A DNA stretch of 64,000 nucleotides. It comes from Haloglycomyces albus DSM 45210. Its GTDB lineage: Bacteria; Actinomycetota; Actinomycetes; Mycobacteriales; Micromonosporaceae. Below are positions 55,148-64,000 of the stretch, piece after piece. Numbering within the stretch: the first letter of the stretch is position 1; each line of letters begins with the position of its first letter. The position numbers and the translations under genes are program-made. The notes beneath the pieces were generated by a model that was not told the origin of the DNA, ran no database searches, and saw nothing but the letters and a program-made list of their open reading frames with translations. The stretch spans positions 1,172,554 through 1,236,553 of the forward strand of contig NZ_AZUQ01000001.1 in NCBI RefSeq assembly GCF_000527155.1, written 5' to 3'.

Positions 55148-56407
55148 ATGATTGATTTGCGAGCATTGCGAGATGATCCGGAGGTTTACCGCGCGAGCCA
55201 GCGTAAGCGCGGTGCTGATCCCGAGGAGGTGGACGCGGTCGTATCGGCCGACTCGTCCCACCGCAGTGCTCTGCAGAGTTTCGAGTCGTTGCGGGCGGAG
55301 CAGAAGGGTCTGGGTAAGCAGATCGCGAAGGCCGACGGCGAGGAGAAGCAGGAGCTGTTGCGGCGGACGAAGGAGCTGGCCGCCGAGGTGAAAGAGGCGG
55401 AGGCCCAGGTCGCTCAGGCGTCGGCGGATTTGGACGCCGCGGCGAAGCGTATTCCGAACCTGGTGGCCGAGCAGGCCCCTGCCGGGGGTGAGGACGATTT
55501 CGAGGTTCTCCGTGAGGTCGGGGAGACGGCCGTTCCGCAAGCGTGCCGTGACCACCTGGAGCTGGGGACGTCGCTGGGGCTGTTGGATATGGAACGTGGG
55601 GCGAAGACGTCGGGTTCGCGTTTCTACTATCTGACCGGTGACGGTGCCTTGTTGCAGCTGGGCATGTTGAATCTGGCGATTCAGCAGGCGACCCTGCACG
55701 GGTTCATGCCGATGGTGCCGCCGGTGTTGGTGCGTCCCGAAGCGATGGAGGGGACCGGTTTCCTCGGTGAGCACGCCGACGAGGTCTATTACCTGGAGCG
55801 CGACGAGATGTATCTGGTGGGGACCTCGGAGGTTCCGCTGGCGAGCTATCACTCGGGTGAGGTTCTCGGATCTCTCGACGAGCCGGTTCGCTATGCGGGC
55901 TGGTCGTCCTGTTTCCGCCGCGAGGCCGGTTCGTACGGTAAGGACACGCGCGGCATCATTCGCGTGCATCAGTTCGACAAGGTGGAGATGTTCTCCTTCT
56001 GTCATCCCGATCAGGCCGCCGACGAGCATGAGCGTTTGTTGTCCTTTGAGGAGACGATGCTGGGGTTGATGGAGTTGCCGTACCGCGTGATCGACGTCGC
56101 GGCGGGCGACTTGGGGACCTCGGCGGCGCGGAAGTTCGACTGCGAGGCGTGGGTGCCGAGTCAGGAGCGCTATCGCGAATTGACGTCGACGTCCAACTGC
56201 ACGACGTTCCAAGCGCGCCGTCTGGACGTGCGCTACCGCGATGAGAACGGGAAGAACGCGTTCGCGGCGACGTTGAACGGGACGTTGGCCACCACTCGTT
56301 GGCTGGTGTCGATTCTGGAGAACCACCAGCAGGCCGACGGTTCGGTGCGGGTGCCGGAGGCATTGCGTCCCTTCGTCGGCAAGGACGTTATCGCGCCGAA
56401 AAGCTAG
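55148..56407 (+). CDS. serS: Seryl-tRNA synthetase
   Basis: 419 residues from the ATG at 55148, starting [21 protein letters not shown]. The N-terminal antiparallel coiled coil (about 30-100) binds the long variable arm of tRNA-Ser. The class II motifs follow: motif 2 ([21 protein letters not shown]) is visible, as is motif 3 ([18 protein letters not shown]). Motif 1 is in the region [17 protein letters not shown]. No ribosome site is evident, so the start rests on alignment. It is followed by a near-perfect palindrome at 56420-56467. Family call is certain. Confidence 0.97.
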   Translation: MIDLRALRDDPEVYRASQRKRGADPEEVDAVVSADSSHRSALQSFESLRAEQKGLGKQIAKADGEEKQELLRRTKELAAEVKEAEAQVAQASADLDAAAKRIPNLVAEQAPAGGEDDFEVLREVGETAVPQACRDHLELGTSLGLLDMERGAKTSGSRFYYLTGDGALLQLGMLNLAIQQATLHGFMPMVPPVLVRPEAMEGTGFLGEHADEVYYLERDEMYLVGTSEVPLASYHSGEVLGSLDEPVRYAGWSSCFRREAGSYGKDTRGIIRVHQFDKVEMFSFCHPDQAADEHERLLSFEETMLGLMELPYRVIDVAAGDLGTSAARKFDCEAWVPSQERYRELTSTSNCTTFQARRLDVRYRDENGKNAFAATLNGTLATTRWLVSILENHQQADGSVRVPEALRPFVGKDVIAPKS

Positions 56408-56419
56408 CACGACGAACTT

Positions 56420-56467
56420 AATGGGTGGTGGTCGATGTTTCACGGGAAACATCGACCACCACCCATT
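56420..56467. terminator. 48-bp near-perfect palindrome with a variant parS core
   Basis: The centre is TGTTTCACGGGAAACA (56436-56451), one base away from the parS consensus. The flanks AATGGGTGGTGGTCGA and their exact complement make a stem of 22 bp or more, with a single mismatched pair near the tip. It lies between the converging serS and DUF488 genes and probably ends both transcripts. Confidence 0.8.
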
Positions 56468-56468
56468 T

Positions 56469-56831
56469 CTATGTCGTCTGGTCCTCCAGCCAGGATTTGA
56501 GTACGAGGGCATGGTTGACCTCGGGGTTCTTGGCCGCGTAAAGAAGCGTGATGGGGCCGCTCTCCAGCGCGGTGCGGAGCGGTTCCTGCGCTTCGGGGTG
56601 GCTGTCGAGCTCCCGGCGGTAGCGTTTGGTGAATTCGGCGAACCGCTCCGGGTCATGGGCGAACCAGATGCGCAGTGGTGAACTCGGGGCGACGTCTTTG
56701 GCCCATGCGACGCCGTGGAGGCGTTCTTTGCTGACGCCGCGCGGCCAGAGGCGATCCACCAGGAAATCCGTTTCCGTTTCGGTGTCGCCGGCGTGATGGT
56801 CGTAGACTCGCTTGAGGAAAATCTGATGCAT
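56469..56831 (-). CDS. DUF488-family protein
   Basis: 120 residues from the ATG at 56831. The family pattern is complete: IFLKRVYDHHAGDTETETDF, then LVDRLWPRGVSKERL, W-A-K-D-V-A-P-S, LRIWFAHDPERFAEFTKRYR and ITLLYAAKNPEVNHALVLKS. DUF488 proteins are small cytoplasmic proteins of unknown activity, often found with redox or stress genes. Here there is no such context; the gene converges on serS. The stop codon is next to the palindromic terminator. The family call is firm. Confidence 0.92.
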   Translation of the reverse strand: MHQIFLKRVYDHHAGDTETETDFLVDRLWPRGVSKERLHGVAWAKDVAPSSPLRIWFAHDPERFAEFTKRYRRELDSHPEAQEPLRTALESGPITLLYAAKNPEVNHALVLKSWLEDQTT

Positions 56832-56970
56832 ATTCGCACTGTACGACCGTGAGCCGTCCGTCAGGGCGGATTCGGTGATCACGTTCGGTTATGAATTTTT
56901 ATCGGTTGGTAATCGTGAGTTCGCTCGCCGGTCTCTACACGGACATGTACGTAGGTATTACTGTTGAGTG

Positions 56971-57861
56971 ATGTATGAAACCGCCCCACAGGCCACGCGA
57001 AGGCCTGACAAGACAGATTTCAGTCAGTCGTCCGTCGACGCCGATACTCCCGACTTGATCGCGGTGGACATCGACGGAACGATCGTTGACTACCAGGAAA
57101 AAGAGTTCACCGAGCCGTCGCTGGACACCATTGCCGCGCTCCGTAAGGCCTACGACGCCGGTATCCCCGTCGCCATCGTGACCGGGCGCCCCACGTGGGG
57201 TGCCGCCCGGGTCGCCCACCAGCTCGACCTGCCGGAGGCCTTCGTTTCCGCCTCTCACGGCGCGGTGGAGTATCAACTGTCCGAACGGCGTATTTCGCAC
57301 GCGGAATCGATGGATCCGAAACTGGCCGTCGACACCTTCCGCAGCGTCCACTCCAAAGTGGAATTCGCCTTCGAGTGGGACCTCAAAGGCTGGTACCACA
57401 CCTCCGGATTCGCCCGTGATTTCGCCGCCCACTGGGCCGAGGTCAAGCCCCTGCGCGAGCTGACGGCCCGTTCGGCCGCTCGCATGGTCGCGCGAGTGCC
57501 CTCGAAACACCACTATCAGGCCGGACAACGGTGCCCGGAGGCACTCCGGCTGGCCGAGGCGGCGCAATTGAGCGAGCAACACTACTATGTGGAGCCCGGA
57601 TACAACGGTTGGGTGGACGTCAGCCCCGCCGGTATGACCAAGGCGACCGGCCTGGCCCGCATCGCCGACCACTATGGTGTCTCAGCCAACCGCGTCGCGG
57701 TCTTTGGCGATGCCCACAATGATCTCCCGATGTTCGAGTGGGCGGGTTACGCTATCGCCATGGGACAGGCCGATGAGTCGGTCAAAGCCGTCGCCGACGA
57801 GGTGACCCTGCCGGTCGCGGACAACGGGGTGGCGTCGGTGATACACCGGTGGCTGAAGTAG
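56971..57861 (+). CDS. HAD-superfamily (Cof-type, IIB) phosphatase
   Basis: 296 residues; the ATG at 56971 is preceded by GTG, which could also start. Motif I is LIAVDIDGTIVDYQEKEF (D-x-D-G-T). AIVTGRPTWGAARVAHQL is motif II, and VAVFGDAHNDLPMFEWAGYA is motif IV. A C2B cap lies between them. Such enzymes dephosphorylate sugar phosphates, nucleotides or flavin precursors; the substrate is not predictable. It is followed 31 bases later by a second HAD gene in the same direction. In several actinobacteria a HAD gene of this type follows serS. The family call is firm. Confidence 0.9.
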   Translation: MYETAPQATRRPDKTDFSQSSVDADTPDLIAVDIDGTIVDYQEKEFTEPSLDTIAALRKAYDAGIPVAIVTGRPTWGAARVAHQLDLPEAFVSASHGAVEYQLSERRISHAESMDPKLAVDTFRSVHSKVEFAFEWDLKGWYHTSGFARDFAAHWAEVKPLRELTARSAARMVARVPSKHHYQAGQRCPEALRLAEAAQLSEQHYYVEPGYNGWVDVSPAGMTKATGLARIADHYGVSANRVAVFGDAHNDLPMFEWAGYAIAMGQADESVKAVADEVTLPVADNGVASVIHRWLK

Positions 57862-57892
57862 TCGGTCGCAATCCGACAATGAAGGGTGCGTT

Positions 57893-58720
57893 ATGGGAAC
57901 AGGCGAACTACCGAAGGTATTGGTCACCGATCTGGACGGCACGATCGTGCGCGGTGACGAAACGGTGTCACCACGCACCCACGCGGCCCTGCGACGGGCC
58001 ATCGACCACGGCATCACCGTGATCGGAGCGACCGGACGCGGTCCGCGACTGCTCAACTGGACGGTGAGCGACCACATTCCAATGGCCGATCACCTGATCA
58101 TGGCGCAAGGCGCCTTCGTCTACGACACCACCGACTCCCACAATCCGCGTCGCTTGAGTTCACAGCTGATCGACGGCGAGATCCTTTACGAACAGGTCCA
58201 ACGGATCGAATCCCACATTGACAAGGTCTACATGATGGCCGAGTCCGACGACCCCGACACGCCCCTGTCGGGCGACGACATGCCGGTGTGGCCGTGGGAC
58301 TTGTCCACCGTCGTACGGGATCGACGCGCGGCGTTGACCGGTCCGATGGTGAAACTGTACTTCTGGCCCGACTCCCTGGACTCCGACACCGTTCTGGAAA
58401 AGGCCGAACCACTGTTGGCCGACACCGAGGTGGGTATCACCGAATCCGGAGTGGGAATGCTGGAATTGAGCCCCGCCGGAATGGACAAATGGCGGGGAAT
58501 CGAAGCGGTGCTCAAAGAACGCCAGGTCGGTTGGCATGAGGTGCTTGCCTTCGGCGACGCCCTGAACGACCTGGGAATGCTGTCTCGGGCCGGGCGTTCG
58601 GTGGCGATGCCGCAAGGTCACCAACGGATATTGGACGCCGCCGACGAGATCGCCCCGGCCGACAATGACGGCGACGGGGTCGCGCGCTACCTTGAACGGC
58701 TTCTTGACGGTCGGAGTTAA
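57893..58720 (+). CDS. HAD-superfamily (Cof-type, IIB) phosphatase, second copy
   Basis: 275 residues; AAGGGTG precedes the ATG. Motif I is KVLVTDLDGTIVRGDETVS. Motif II is VIGATGRGPRLLNWTVSDH, and motif IV is VLAFGDALNDLGMLSRAGRS. The same fold and cap occur as in its upstream neighbour, but sequence identity between the two seems low, so they are old paralogues. The pair is probably one operon. The substrate is unknown. The final stretch EIAPADNDGDGVARYLERLL is typical of the family. Confidence 0.9.
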   Translation: MGTGELPKVLVTDLDGTIVRGDETVSPRTHAALRRAIDHGITVIGATGRGPRLLNWTVSDHIPMADHLIMAQGAFVYDTTDSHNPRRLSSQLIDGEILYEQVQRIESHIDKVYMMAESDDPDTPLSGDDMPVWPWDLSTVVRDRRAALTGPMVKLYFWPDSLDSDTVLEKAEPLLADTEVGITESGVGMLELSPAGMDKWRGIEAVLKERQVGWHEVLAFGDALNDLGMLSRAGRSVAMPQGHQRILDAADEIAPADNDGDGVARYLERLLDGRS

Positions 58721-58852
58721 CCACGACACCCGGCCAGGGTGTGAATAGTGACACTGGCTCGCCTCTCTCTTGGATTTTTATTTCCCGCAGCGGACAATGG
58801 AGCTGTCAGATATAGAGACCGGTACCTGAACGTGGAATAGGACTGGATCGAG

Positions 58853-59785
58853 ATGGACCCTTTGTTCGCGCCCGCGAGCGAGGCGAATGCCCCGCCGCGT
58901 TCCGCTCCCCGCCTGTCGGTGGGAGTGATCTCCTCCGGCAAGGTCGGAGCCGTCCTCGGCGCGGCGCTCGATCGCGTCGGACATCGCGTTACCGCCGTAT
59001 CCGCTCCGAGTGCGCAGGCGCGGGCGCGTGCCGCCGAACTACTCCCCCAGGCTCGGGTGACGACCCCCGACGACGTGGCCGCCTCGACCCAACTGCTCCT
59101 GTTGACCGTTCCCGACTACGCACTCCCCGAACTGGCCGACCGCCTGCCGTTTCGCGCCGGACACATCGTGCTGCACACCTCCGGTGCCTACGGAGTCGGC
59201 GTGCTCTCCCCGGCACGCCGGGTCGGTGCCCTGGTGGCGGCGGCCCATCCGGCGATGACCTTTCTGGGAACGACCGACGACCTCGGTCGACTCGCACGCC
59301 TGCCCTGGGCCGTCACGGCACAGGACGAGGCGTCCTTGATCGCCGAGGCGCTGATCGCCGAAATCGACGGTGTCGCCGAGCACGTGTCCGAAGAACAGCG
59401 TCCCCTGTACCACGCCTCGCTGGCACACGCGGCGAATCACCTGGTCACCTTGATTAATGACGCCTCCGAGGAACTCGCACGCGCGGGAATCGGCGATACC
59501 TCCTCCTACCTGCGGCGTCTGGTGAACGCTGCGGTGGACAACGCTGTGACACACGGCGACGACGGTTTGACCGGCCCGGTGGTACGCGGCGACGCGGACA
59601 CGGTCGCGCGGCATCTGTCGGTCGTAGACGACGATAAGCACGACTCGTACCGCGCCCTGGCGAACCGAACGGTTGAGCGGGCGCGGAAGTCCGGTCGATT
59701 GACCGAGCGGGAATACGACCGGGTGCGCGAGGTGTTGCTCGAGTCCGGCGACCCCCGTCGGGTGGAAGTGGAAGGAACCCCATGA
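58853..59785 (+). CDS. Rossmann / DUF2520 protein of the pantothenate locus
   Basis: 310 residues. The N-terminal Rossmann-like domain starts SVGVISSGKVGAVLGAALDR (G-x-x-x-x-G). The C-terminal domain is DUF2520: PWAVTAQDEASLIAEALIAE and SEEQRPLYHASLAHAANHLV, a dimer helix bundle as in hydroxyacid dehydrogenases. This protein is typically encoded directly before panC in actinobacteria and is suspected of being a ketopantoate-reductase-like enzyme, but the activity is not shown by sequence. Its stop overlaps the panC start (ATGA), so they are translated together. Confidence 0.9.
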   Translation: MDPLFAPASEANAPPRSAPRLSVGVISSGKVGAVLGAALDRVGHRVTAVSAPSAQARARAAELLPQARVTTPDDVAASTQLLLLTVPDYALPELADRLPFRAGHIVLHTSGAYGVGVLSPARRVGALVAAAHPAMTFLGTTDDLGRLARLPWAVTAQDEASLIAEALIAEIDGVAEHVSEEQRPLYHASLAHAANHLVTLINDASEELARAGIGDTSSYLRRLVNAAVDNAVTHGDDGLTGPVVRGDADTVARHLSVVDDDKHDSYRALANRTVERARKSGRLTEREYDRVREVLLESGDPRRVEVEGTP

Positions 59786-60684
59786 CAGACCTGGAATGCG
59801 TGACGGACATTGCCGCGCTGCGTTCGCGACGTGCCGAGCTGTCGGGACGCGTTGCGGTGGTACCCACCATGGGTGCGTTGCACGAGGGGCACGCCGATCT
59901 GATCCGAGCGGCGCGCCGGACGGCCGACCACGTGATCGTTACCGTCTTCGTCAACCCCCTGCAGTTCGGCCCTGGGGAGGATTTGGACGTCTATCCCCGG
60001 ACCTTGGACGCCGACCTGACCGTGGCCGCCCGCGAAGGAGCGGACCTGGTCTTCGCGCCCGGTGAGGCCGAACTCTACCCCGAAGGACGCGAGCGCCTCA
60101 CGACCGTGCGGGCGCCCGAGATCGGCGATGTGCTGGAAGGGGCGTCACGGCCCGGTTTTTTCAACGGTGTTCTGACGGTGGTGGCGAAGCTGTTCGGCCT
60201 GACCGACCCCGATGTCGCGGTGTTCGGTGAGAAGGATTTCCAGCAGCTGGCGATGGTGCGTCGGATGGTGCGCGACCTGAATTTCGACGTCGAGATTCTC
60301 GCCGTTCCGACCGTGCGGGAGTCGGACGGACTGGCCCTGTCGAGCCGCAACTCCTATCTGTCTGCTGCGGAACGGCAGACGGCCCTGGCGATACAGCGCG
60401 CCATCGGGGCCGCGCGGGAGTCGCCCGAACCGCATCAGGTCGCCCACGGCGTTCTGGCCGAACAGGACGGTCTGGAGATCGACTATGTGGCCGTGGCGTC
60501 CCAAGACTTTTCCGTGGTCGCCGCTCGGGCCGACGAGCCGCCACGGGTGACGGCCACCGGCGAGGTCGGTCGTTTGAGTGGACCCGCTCGCCTATTGATC
60601 GCCGCGCATGTGGGATCGACCCGTCTCATTGATAATGCCCCGGTCACGATTGGAGAAGGCAACGATGCTGCGAACCATGTTTAA
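59782..60684 (+). CDS. panC: Pantothenate synthetase
   Basis: 300 residues. It joins pantoate and beta-alanine using [23 protein letters not shown] carries the first nucleotide motif (HEGH in place of HIGH). [18 protein letters not shown] binds pantoate. [20 protein letters not shown] and [11 protein letters not shown] (the KMSKS-like loop) complete the active site. The ATG overlaps the upstream stop as ATGA, and the last 20 bases overlap the panD start, so the three genes are tightly coupled. Length is slightly above the usual 280-290. Confidence 0.96.
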   Translation: MTDLECVTDIAALRSRRAELSGRVAVVPTMGALHEGHADLIRAARRTADHVIVTVFVNPLQFGPGEDLDVYPRTLDADLTVAAREGADLVFAPGEAELYPEGRERLTTVRAPEIGDVLEGASRPGFFNGVLTVVAKLFGLTDPDVAVFGEKDFQQLAMVRRMVRDLNFDVEILAVPTVRESDGLALSSRNSYLSAAERQTALAIQRAIGAARESPEPHQVAHGVLAEQDGLEIDYVAVASQDFSVVAARADEPPRVTATGEVGRLSGPARLLIAAHVGSTRLIDNAPVTIGEGNDAANHV

Positions 60685-61087
60685 GTCCAAGATTCACCGC
60701 GCGACCGTCACCGAGGCGGATCTGCATTACGTCGGTTCGGTGACGGTGGACGCCGATCTTTTGGAGGCGGCCGACATCATGGACGGCGAGCTGGTATCCA
60801 TTGTGGATATTACGAACGGCTCGCGCCTGGAGACCTATACGATCGCCGGCGAACGGGGAACCGGAGTCCTCGGTATCAACGGTGCGGCCGCACACCTGGT
60901 CGAACCGGGTGACATGGTCATCCTGATCACCTACGCTCAGATGGACGACACCGAGGCTCGGAAGTTCTCTCCGACGGTCGTACACGTCGACGAGAACAAC
61001 GACATCGTCGAGGTCAATACGGACAAGGTCGTCCCCGCCGAGGGGACCGCCGGTCATCCATTGCCGTCCCCGCTAGCCGTACGGTAA
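60665..61087 (+). CDS. panD: Aspartate 1-decarboxylase, pro-enzyme
   Basis: 140 residues; GGAGAAGG is well placed before the ATG at 60665, inside the end of panC. It starts [20 protein letters not shown]. The self-cleavage site is the Gly-Ser in HYVGSVTVD, which makes the pyruvoyl group. [19 protein letters not shown] and [20 protein letters not shown] are the rest of the active site. It makes beta-alanine for pantothenate synthesis by PanC. The C-terminal 15 residues are an extension. Confidence 0.96.
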   Translation: MLRTMFKSKIHRATVTEADLHYVGSVTVDADLLEAADIMDGELVSIVDITNGSRLETYTIAGERGTGVLGINGAAAHLVEPGDMVILITYAQMDDTEARKFSPTVVHVDENNDIVEVNTDKVVPAEGTAGHPLPSPLAVR

Positions 61088-61098
61088 GTTTGGCGACT

Positions 61099-62571
61099 AT
61101 GAGCGACGAAACAAAGAACTCCTCGCAAAACAGCGAGACGAACGACGTCAAAAACGACAAACCCACCGACGACTTCGTGACCACCCACCATTCGCTCGGC
61201 GACCTCAACTACACCGCCACCACCGGTCGCATGGTCATCAGCGAAGAGGTCACCGAGGAGGAGAAGTTCAAGGGCCGTAAACCCAAGGCCGAAGTCTCCA
61301 TCACCTCCTACACGCTGGACAACGCCGACGTGAAGCAGCGTCCGGTCACGTTCGCGTTCAACGGTGGCCCCGGTTCCTCGTCGGTGTGGCTCCACCTGGG
61401 CGTTCTCGGTCCGCGCCGCGTCAACTCCGGTGACGTCGGCGCGATGACTCCTCCGCCTTACGAGATCGTGGACAACCCCGAAACGCTGCTCAATGCCTCC
61501 GACCTCGTCTTCATCGACCCCGTTTCCACCGGTTACTCCCGGCCCGTGGAAGAGGAAAAAGCCGATCCTTACCACGGATTCCAAGGAGACCTGGAATCGG
61601 TCGCCGAGGTCATTCGGTTGTGGACCAGCCGTCATCAGCGCTGGATGAGCCCGAAATTCCTGATCGGGGAATCCTACGGCGGCACCCGCGCGGCCGCACT
61701 GTCGGACTACCTGCAGTCGACCCTCGGCATGTTCCTCAACGGCGTCATGCTCATCGCCCCGGCGCTGAATCTGGAAACGCTGTACTTCATGGCCGACCGC
61801 TCCAACCTCCCCGACCCGCTGTTCCTGCCGCTGTACGCGGCCACGGCCCACTACCACGGCCTGCACCCCGATCGGGAACTCGACGAGCTGGTCGCCGAAG
61901 CCCGCGACTTCGCCGACGAGTACACCCTGATTCTGAACAAGGGTCACCGGGCCACCGAGGCCGAACGCGACGCCGCGATCCACAAGATCGCCTCCTTGGC
62001 GGCCGTCAGCCCCGATTACGTCGACCGCGCCAACCTGCGTCTGGAACACACCCGCTTCTACGCCGAAATCCTGCGGCACAAGCGTCTGGTCACCGGTCGT
62101 CTCGATACCAGGTTCACCGGCCCGGCCGACAATTACATTCACGAGCAGATGTCGACCGAACCGTTCTTCGCCGCCACGATGCCCGCCTATACGGCCGCGT
62201 TCAACCACTACATTCGGGCCGAGCTGGAATACGCCAACGACCAGAACTACCGGATACTCACCGGCGACGTTCACCCGTGGTCGTACAAGGAATTCGAGGG
62301 TAAGTCCGTGGACGTCACCGACCGTCTCTCGTCGGCCATGCGCGCCAACCCCTTCCTCAAGGTCCACGTCGCCGCCGGACGCTACGACGGCGGGGTGCCG
62401 GTCGAGGCGATCAACTACACGATGGATCACCTGCTCATCCCCGACTCGTACCGGGAGAACATCGAATTCAAGGAATACCCTGCCGGTCACATGATGTACC
62501 TGCACGATGAGTCCCGGAGTCGCCAACTGGCCGACCTGACCGACTTCGTCCGCCGCTCCTCCAACCGCTGA
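61099..62571 (+). CDS. S10 family (serine carboxypeptidase-like) peptidase
   Basis: 490 residues from the ATG at 61099; a TTG at 61090 is also possible. FAFNGGPGSSSVWLHLGVLG forms the oxyanion hole. LIGESYGGTRAAALSDYLQ holds the nucleophilic Ser. The Asp is in AGRYDGGVPVEA and the His in YPAGHMMYLHDES. There is no signal peptide, unusual for eukaryotic carboxypeptidases but normal for the bacterial relatives, which are cytoplasmic peptidases. It begins 11 bases after panD and so may share the pan transcript, though without an obvious pathway link. The triad is complete. Confidence 0.92.
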   Translation: MSDETKNSSQNSETNDVKNDKPTDDFVTTHHSLGDLNYTATTGRMVISEEVTEEEKFKGRKPKAEVSITSYTLDNADVKQRPVTFAFNGGPGSSSVWLHLGVLGPRRVNSGDVGAMTPPPYEIVDNPETLLNASDLVFIDPVSTGYSRPVEEEKADPYHGFQGDLESVAEVIRLWTSRHQRWMSPKFLIGESYGGTRAAALSDYLQSTLGMFLNGVMLIAPALNLETLYFMADRSNLPDPLFLPLYAATAHYHGLHPDRELDELVAEARDFADEYTLILNKGHRATEAERDAAIHKIASLAAVSPDYVDRANLRLEHTRFYAEILRHKRLVTGRLDTRFTGPADNYIHEQMSTEPFFAATMPAYTAAFNHYIRAELEYANDQNYRILTGDVHPWSYKEFEGKSVDVTDRLSSAMRANPFLKVHVAAGRYDGGVPVEAINYTMDHLLIPDSYRENIEFKEYPAGHMMYLHDESRSRQLADLTDFVRRSSNR

Positions 62572-62590
62572 ACAGAATGAACGACCTCCC

Positions 62591-64000
62591 GTGAACCTCG
62601 ACAAAGCACCGCAACTGACCACCCGCCTACACGGATCACGGCCATCCTGGACCGAAGACACCGACGTCGTGGTGGTCGGTTCCGGTGTAGCCGGGCTCAC
62701 CTGCGCGCTCAACCTGCGCGAAAGCGGATTCCACGTCACAGTGGTCACCAAAGTGGAAATCGACGACGGATCCACCCGCTGGGCTCAGGGCGGCGTCGCC
62801 GCCGTCCTCGATCCCGCCGACTCCCCGGAATCGCACGCCTACGACACCTCCGTGGCAGGCGTCGGCCTCTGCGATCCCGAAGCGGTCCGGGTGACCGTCA
62901 GCGAAGGCCCCGACGAGTTGCGGAAACTCATCAACGCCGGGGCCCGCTTCGACCGCGACGACGACGGTGCACTGCAACTGACCCGCGAAGGCGGGCACCG
63001 CGCACGCCGCATCGTTCACGCCGGCGGGGACGCCACGGGAGCCGAAATTCAGCGTGCCCTGCACACGGCCGTGCTGCGTGACCCGTGGATTCGGGTCATC
63101 GAACACGCCATGGTACTGGAGCTACTGCAAGACGACTCCGGCCACGCCGCCGGAGTCACCCTGCACATCCTCGGCGAAGGAGTCGAACACGGCGTGGGAT
63201 CGGTACGGTCCCGCGCCGTCGTACTGGCCACCGGTGGGCTCGGCCAGATCTACCAGAACACCACCAACCCCGCCGTCTCCATCGGCGACGGTGTCGCACT
63301 CGCACTCAGGGCCGGTGCCGAAGTCTGCGACCTGGAATTCGTCCAGTTCCACCCCACCGCGCTCTACCTCGACGACCATGAGGGACGCGCTCCCCTGATC
63401 TCCGAAGCCCTCCGCGGCGAAGGCGCCCACCTGCTCGACGGCGACCAACGACGTTTCATGACCGACGTTCACGAACTCGCCGAACTCGCGCCCCGCGACG
63501 TCGTCGCCAAGGCCTCCACCGCCCGCATGCGCGACCAAGACCGACCGCACGTCTGGATCGACGCCCGCCACCTCGGCGAAACCATGCTGACCGGACGCTT
63601 CCCCACCATCACCGCCATCTGCCGCGATCACGGCATCGACCCCGCCCGCGACCTCGTCCCCGTCGCACCCGCCGCCCACTACTCCTCGGGCGGCGTCGCC
63701 TGCGACCTCGACGGCATGTCAACGATCCCCGGCCTGTACGCGGCCGGAGAAGTCGCCCGCACCGGCCTCCACGGTGCCAACCGACTCGCCTCCAACTCCC
63801 TCCTGGAAGGCCTCGTGTTCTCCCGCCGCATCGCCCAACACATCGCCAAAACCCAGCCCGAACCCGGCCCTCCACTCACCATGACCGGCCACGGACGCCT
63901 GGTCCACCACGACGCGCCCGGACGTATCCGACAGGCCATGACCGAAGGCGCGGGAGTCCTACGCTCGGCCGACAGCCTGACGGCCACCCTCGGCCAACTC
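62591..64000 (+). CDS. nadB: L-aspartate oxidase, N-terminal 470 residues
   Basis: The gene runs off the right edge of the window. Starting at a GTG, it has the FAD dinucleotide loop VVVVGSGVAGLTCALNLRES. STRWAQGGVAAVLD is the loop with the conserved Ala-Gln-Gly-Gly. TREGGHRARRIVHAGGDATG and GDGVALALRAGAEVCDLEFV follow, then HPTALYLD and LHGANRLASNSLLEGLVF. It oxidises aspartate to iminoaspartate, the first step of NAD synthesis with NadA. The partner genes nadA and nadC would be expected beyond the edge. The ribosome site is not clear. Confidence 0.93.
   Translation, partial: MNLDKAPQLTTRLHGSRPSWTEDTDVVVVGSGVAGLTCALNLRESGFHVTVVTKVEIDDGSTRWAQGGVAAVLDPADSPESHAYDTSVAGVGLCDPEAVRVTVSEGPDELRKLINAGARFDRDDDGALQLTREGGHRARRIVHAGGDATGAEIQRALHTAVLRDPWIRVIEHAMVLELLQDDSGHAAGVTLHILGEGVEHGVGSVRSRAVVLATGGLGQIYQNTTNPAVSIGDGVALALRAGAEVCDLEFVQFHPTALYLDDHEGRAPLISEALRGEGAHLLDGDQRRFMTDVHELAELAPRDVVAKASTARMRDQDRPHVWIDARHLGETMLTGRFPTITAICRDHGIDPARDLVPVAPAAHYSSGGVACDLDGMSTIPGLYAAGEVARTGLHGANRLASNSLLEGLVFSRRIAQHIAKTQPEPGPPLTMTGHGRLVHHDAPGRIRQAMTEGAGVLRSADSLTATLGQL

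Overview
This is the replication-origin region of an actinobacterial chromosome. By eye it is about 60% GC. The gene order rpmH-rnpA-yidD-yidC-jag-rsmG-parA-parB on the left and dnaA-oriC-dnaN-gnd-recF-dciA(DUF721)-gyrB-gyrA-DUF3566-tRNA-Ile-tRNA-Ala-DLW39 on the right is the standard actinobacterial origin. Chaplin-like exported repeats, DUF3566, DLW-39, DUF4253 and an RsbU-type phosphatase fit that phylum. The moderate GC and many acidic proteins would suit a Glycomycetaceae-type organism, but that is inference only. The origin (about 31.5-31.84 kb) is packed with roughly twenty DnaA boxes, and genes on both sides mostly point away from it.

Left arm (1-28 kb): the end of a dimethylargininase-like gene; two hypothetical genes; a 2-oxoacid dehydrogenase E1alpha-E1beta-E2 operon without an E3 gene; disA (c-di-AMP synthase); purA; a lipid-kinase-like protein lacking its catalytic glycine motif; an SGNH hydrolase; a DUF4253 protein; a beta-propeller lipoprotein; tRNA-Gly; an RsbU-like phosphatase; a large acyl-CoA dehydrogenase; then the segregation locus parAB with four perfect parS sites, two of them at the centres of 42-bp perfect palindromes.

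Origin and right core (28-43.7 kb): ribosomal protein L34, RNase P protein, the membrane insertion genes, dnaA, oriC, the sliding clamp, 6-phosphogluconate dehydrogenase, recF, gyrase and two tRNAs. A 180-bp repeat found downstream of the DUF4253 gene recurs immediately after the dnaA stop codon.

Right accessory arm (43.8-64 kb): radA; a HAD-IB phosphatase followed by a 500-bp low-GC intergenic region that looks like an Ms1/MTS2823-type RNA polymerase-binding RNA gene; an ArsR regulator; envelope proteins; a DUF368 undecaprenyl-phosphate translocase; an exported acidic protein and a four-repeat chaplin-like protein; a SulP transporter; serS; two HAD phosphatases; a pantothenate operon (DUF2520-panC-panD); an S10 peptidase; and the start of nadB.

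The observations most worth pursuing are the Ms1-like RNA, a 200-nt run of three nested long hairpins with no gene (20.3-20.5 kb), the dispersed hairpin repeat next to dnaA, the parS sites embedded in long palindromes (one inside rsmG), an unusual GyrA sequence beside the catalytic tyrosine, and a possible frameshift at the end of the chaplin-like gene.
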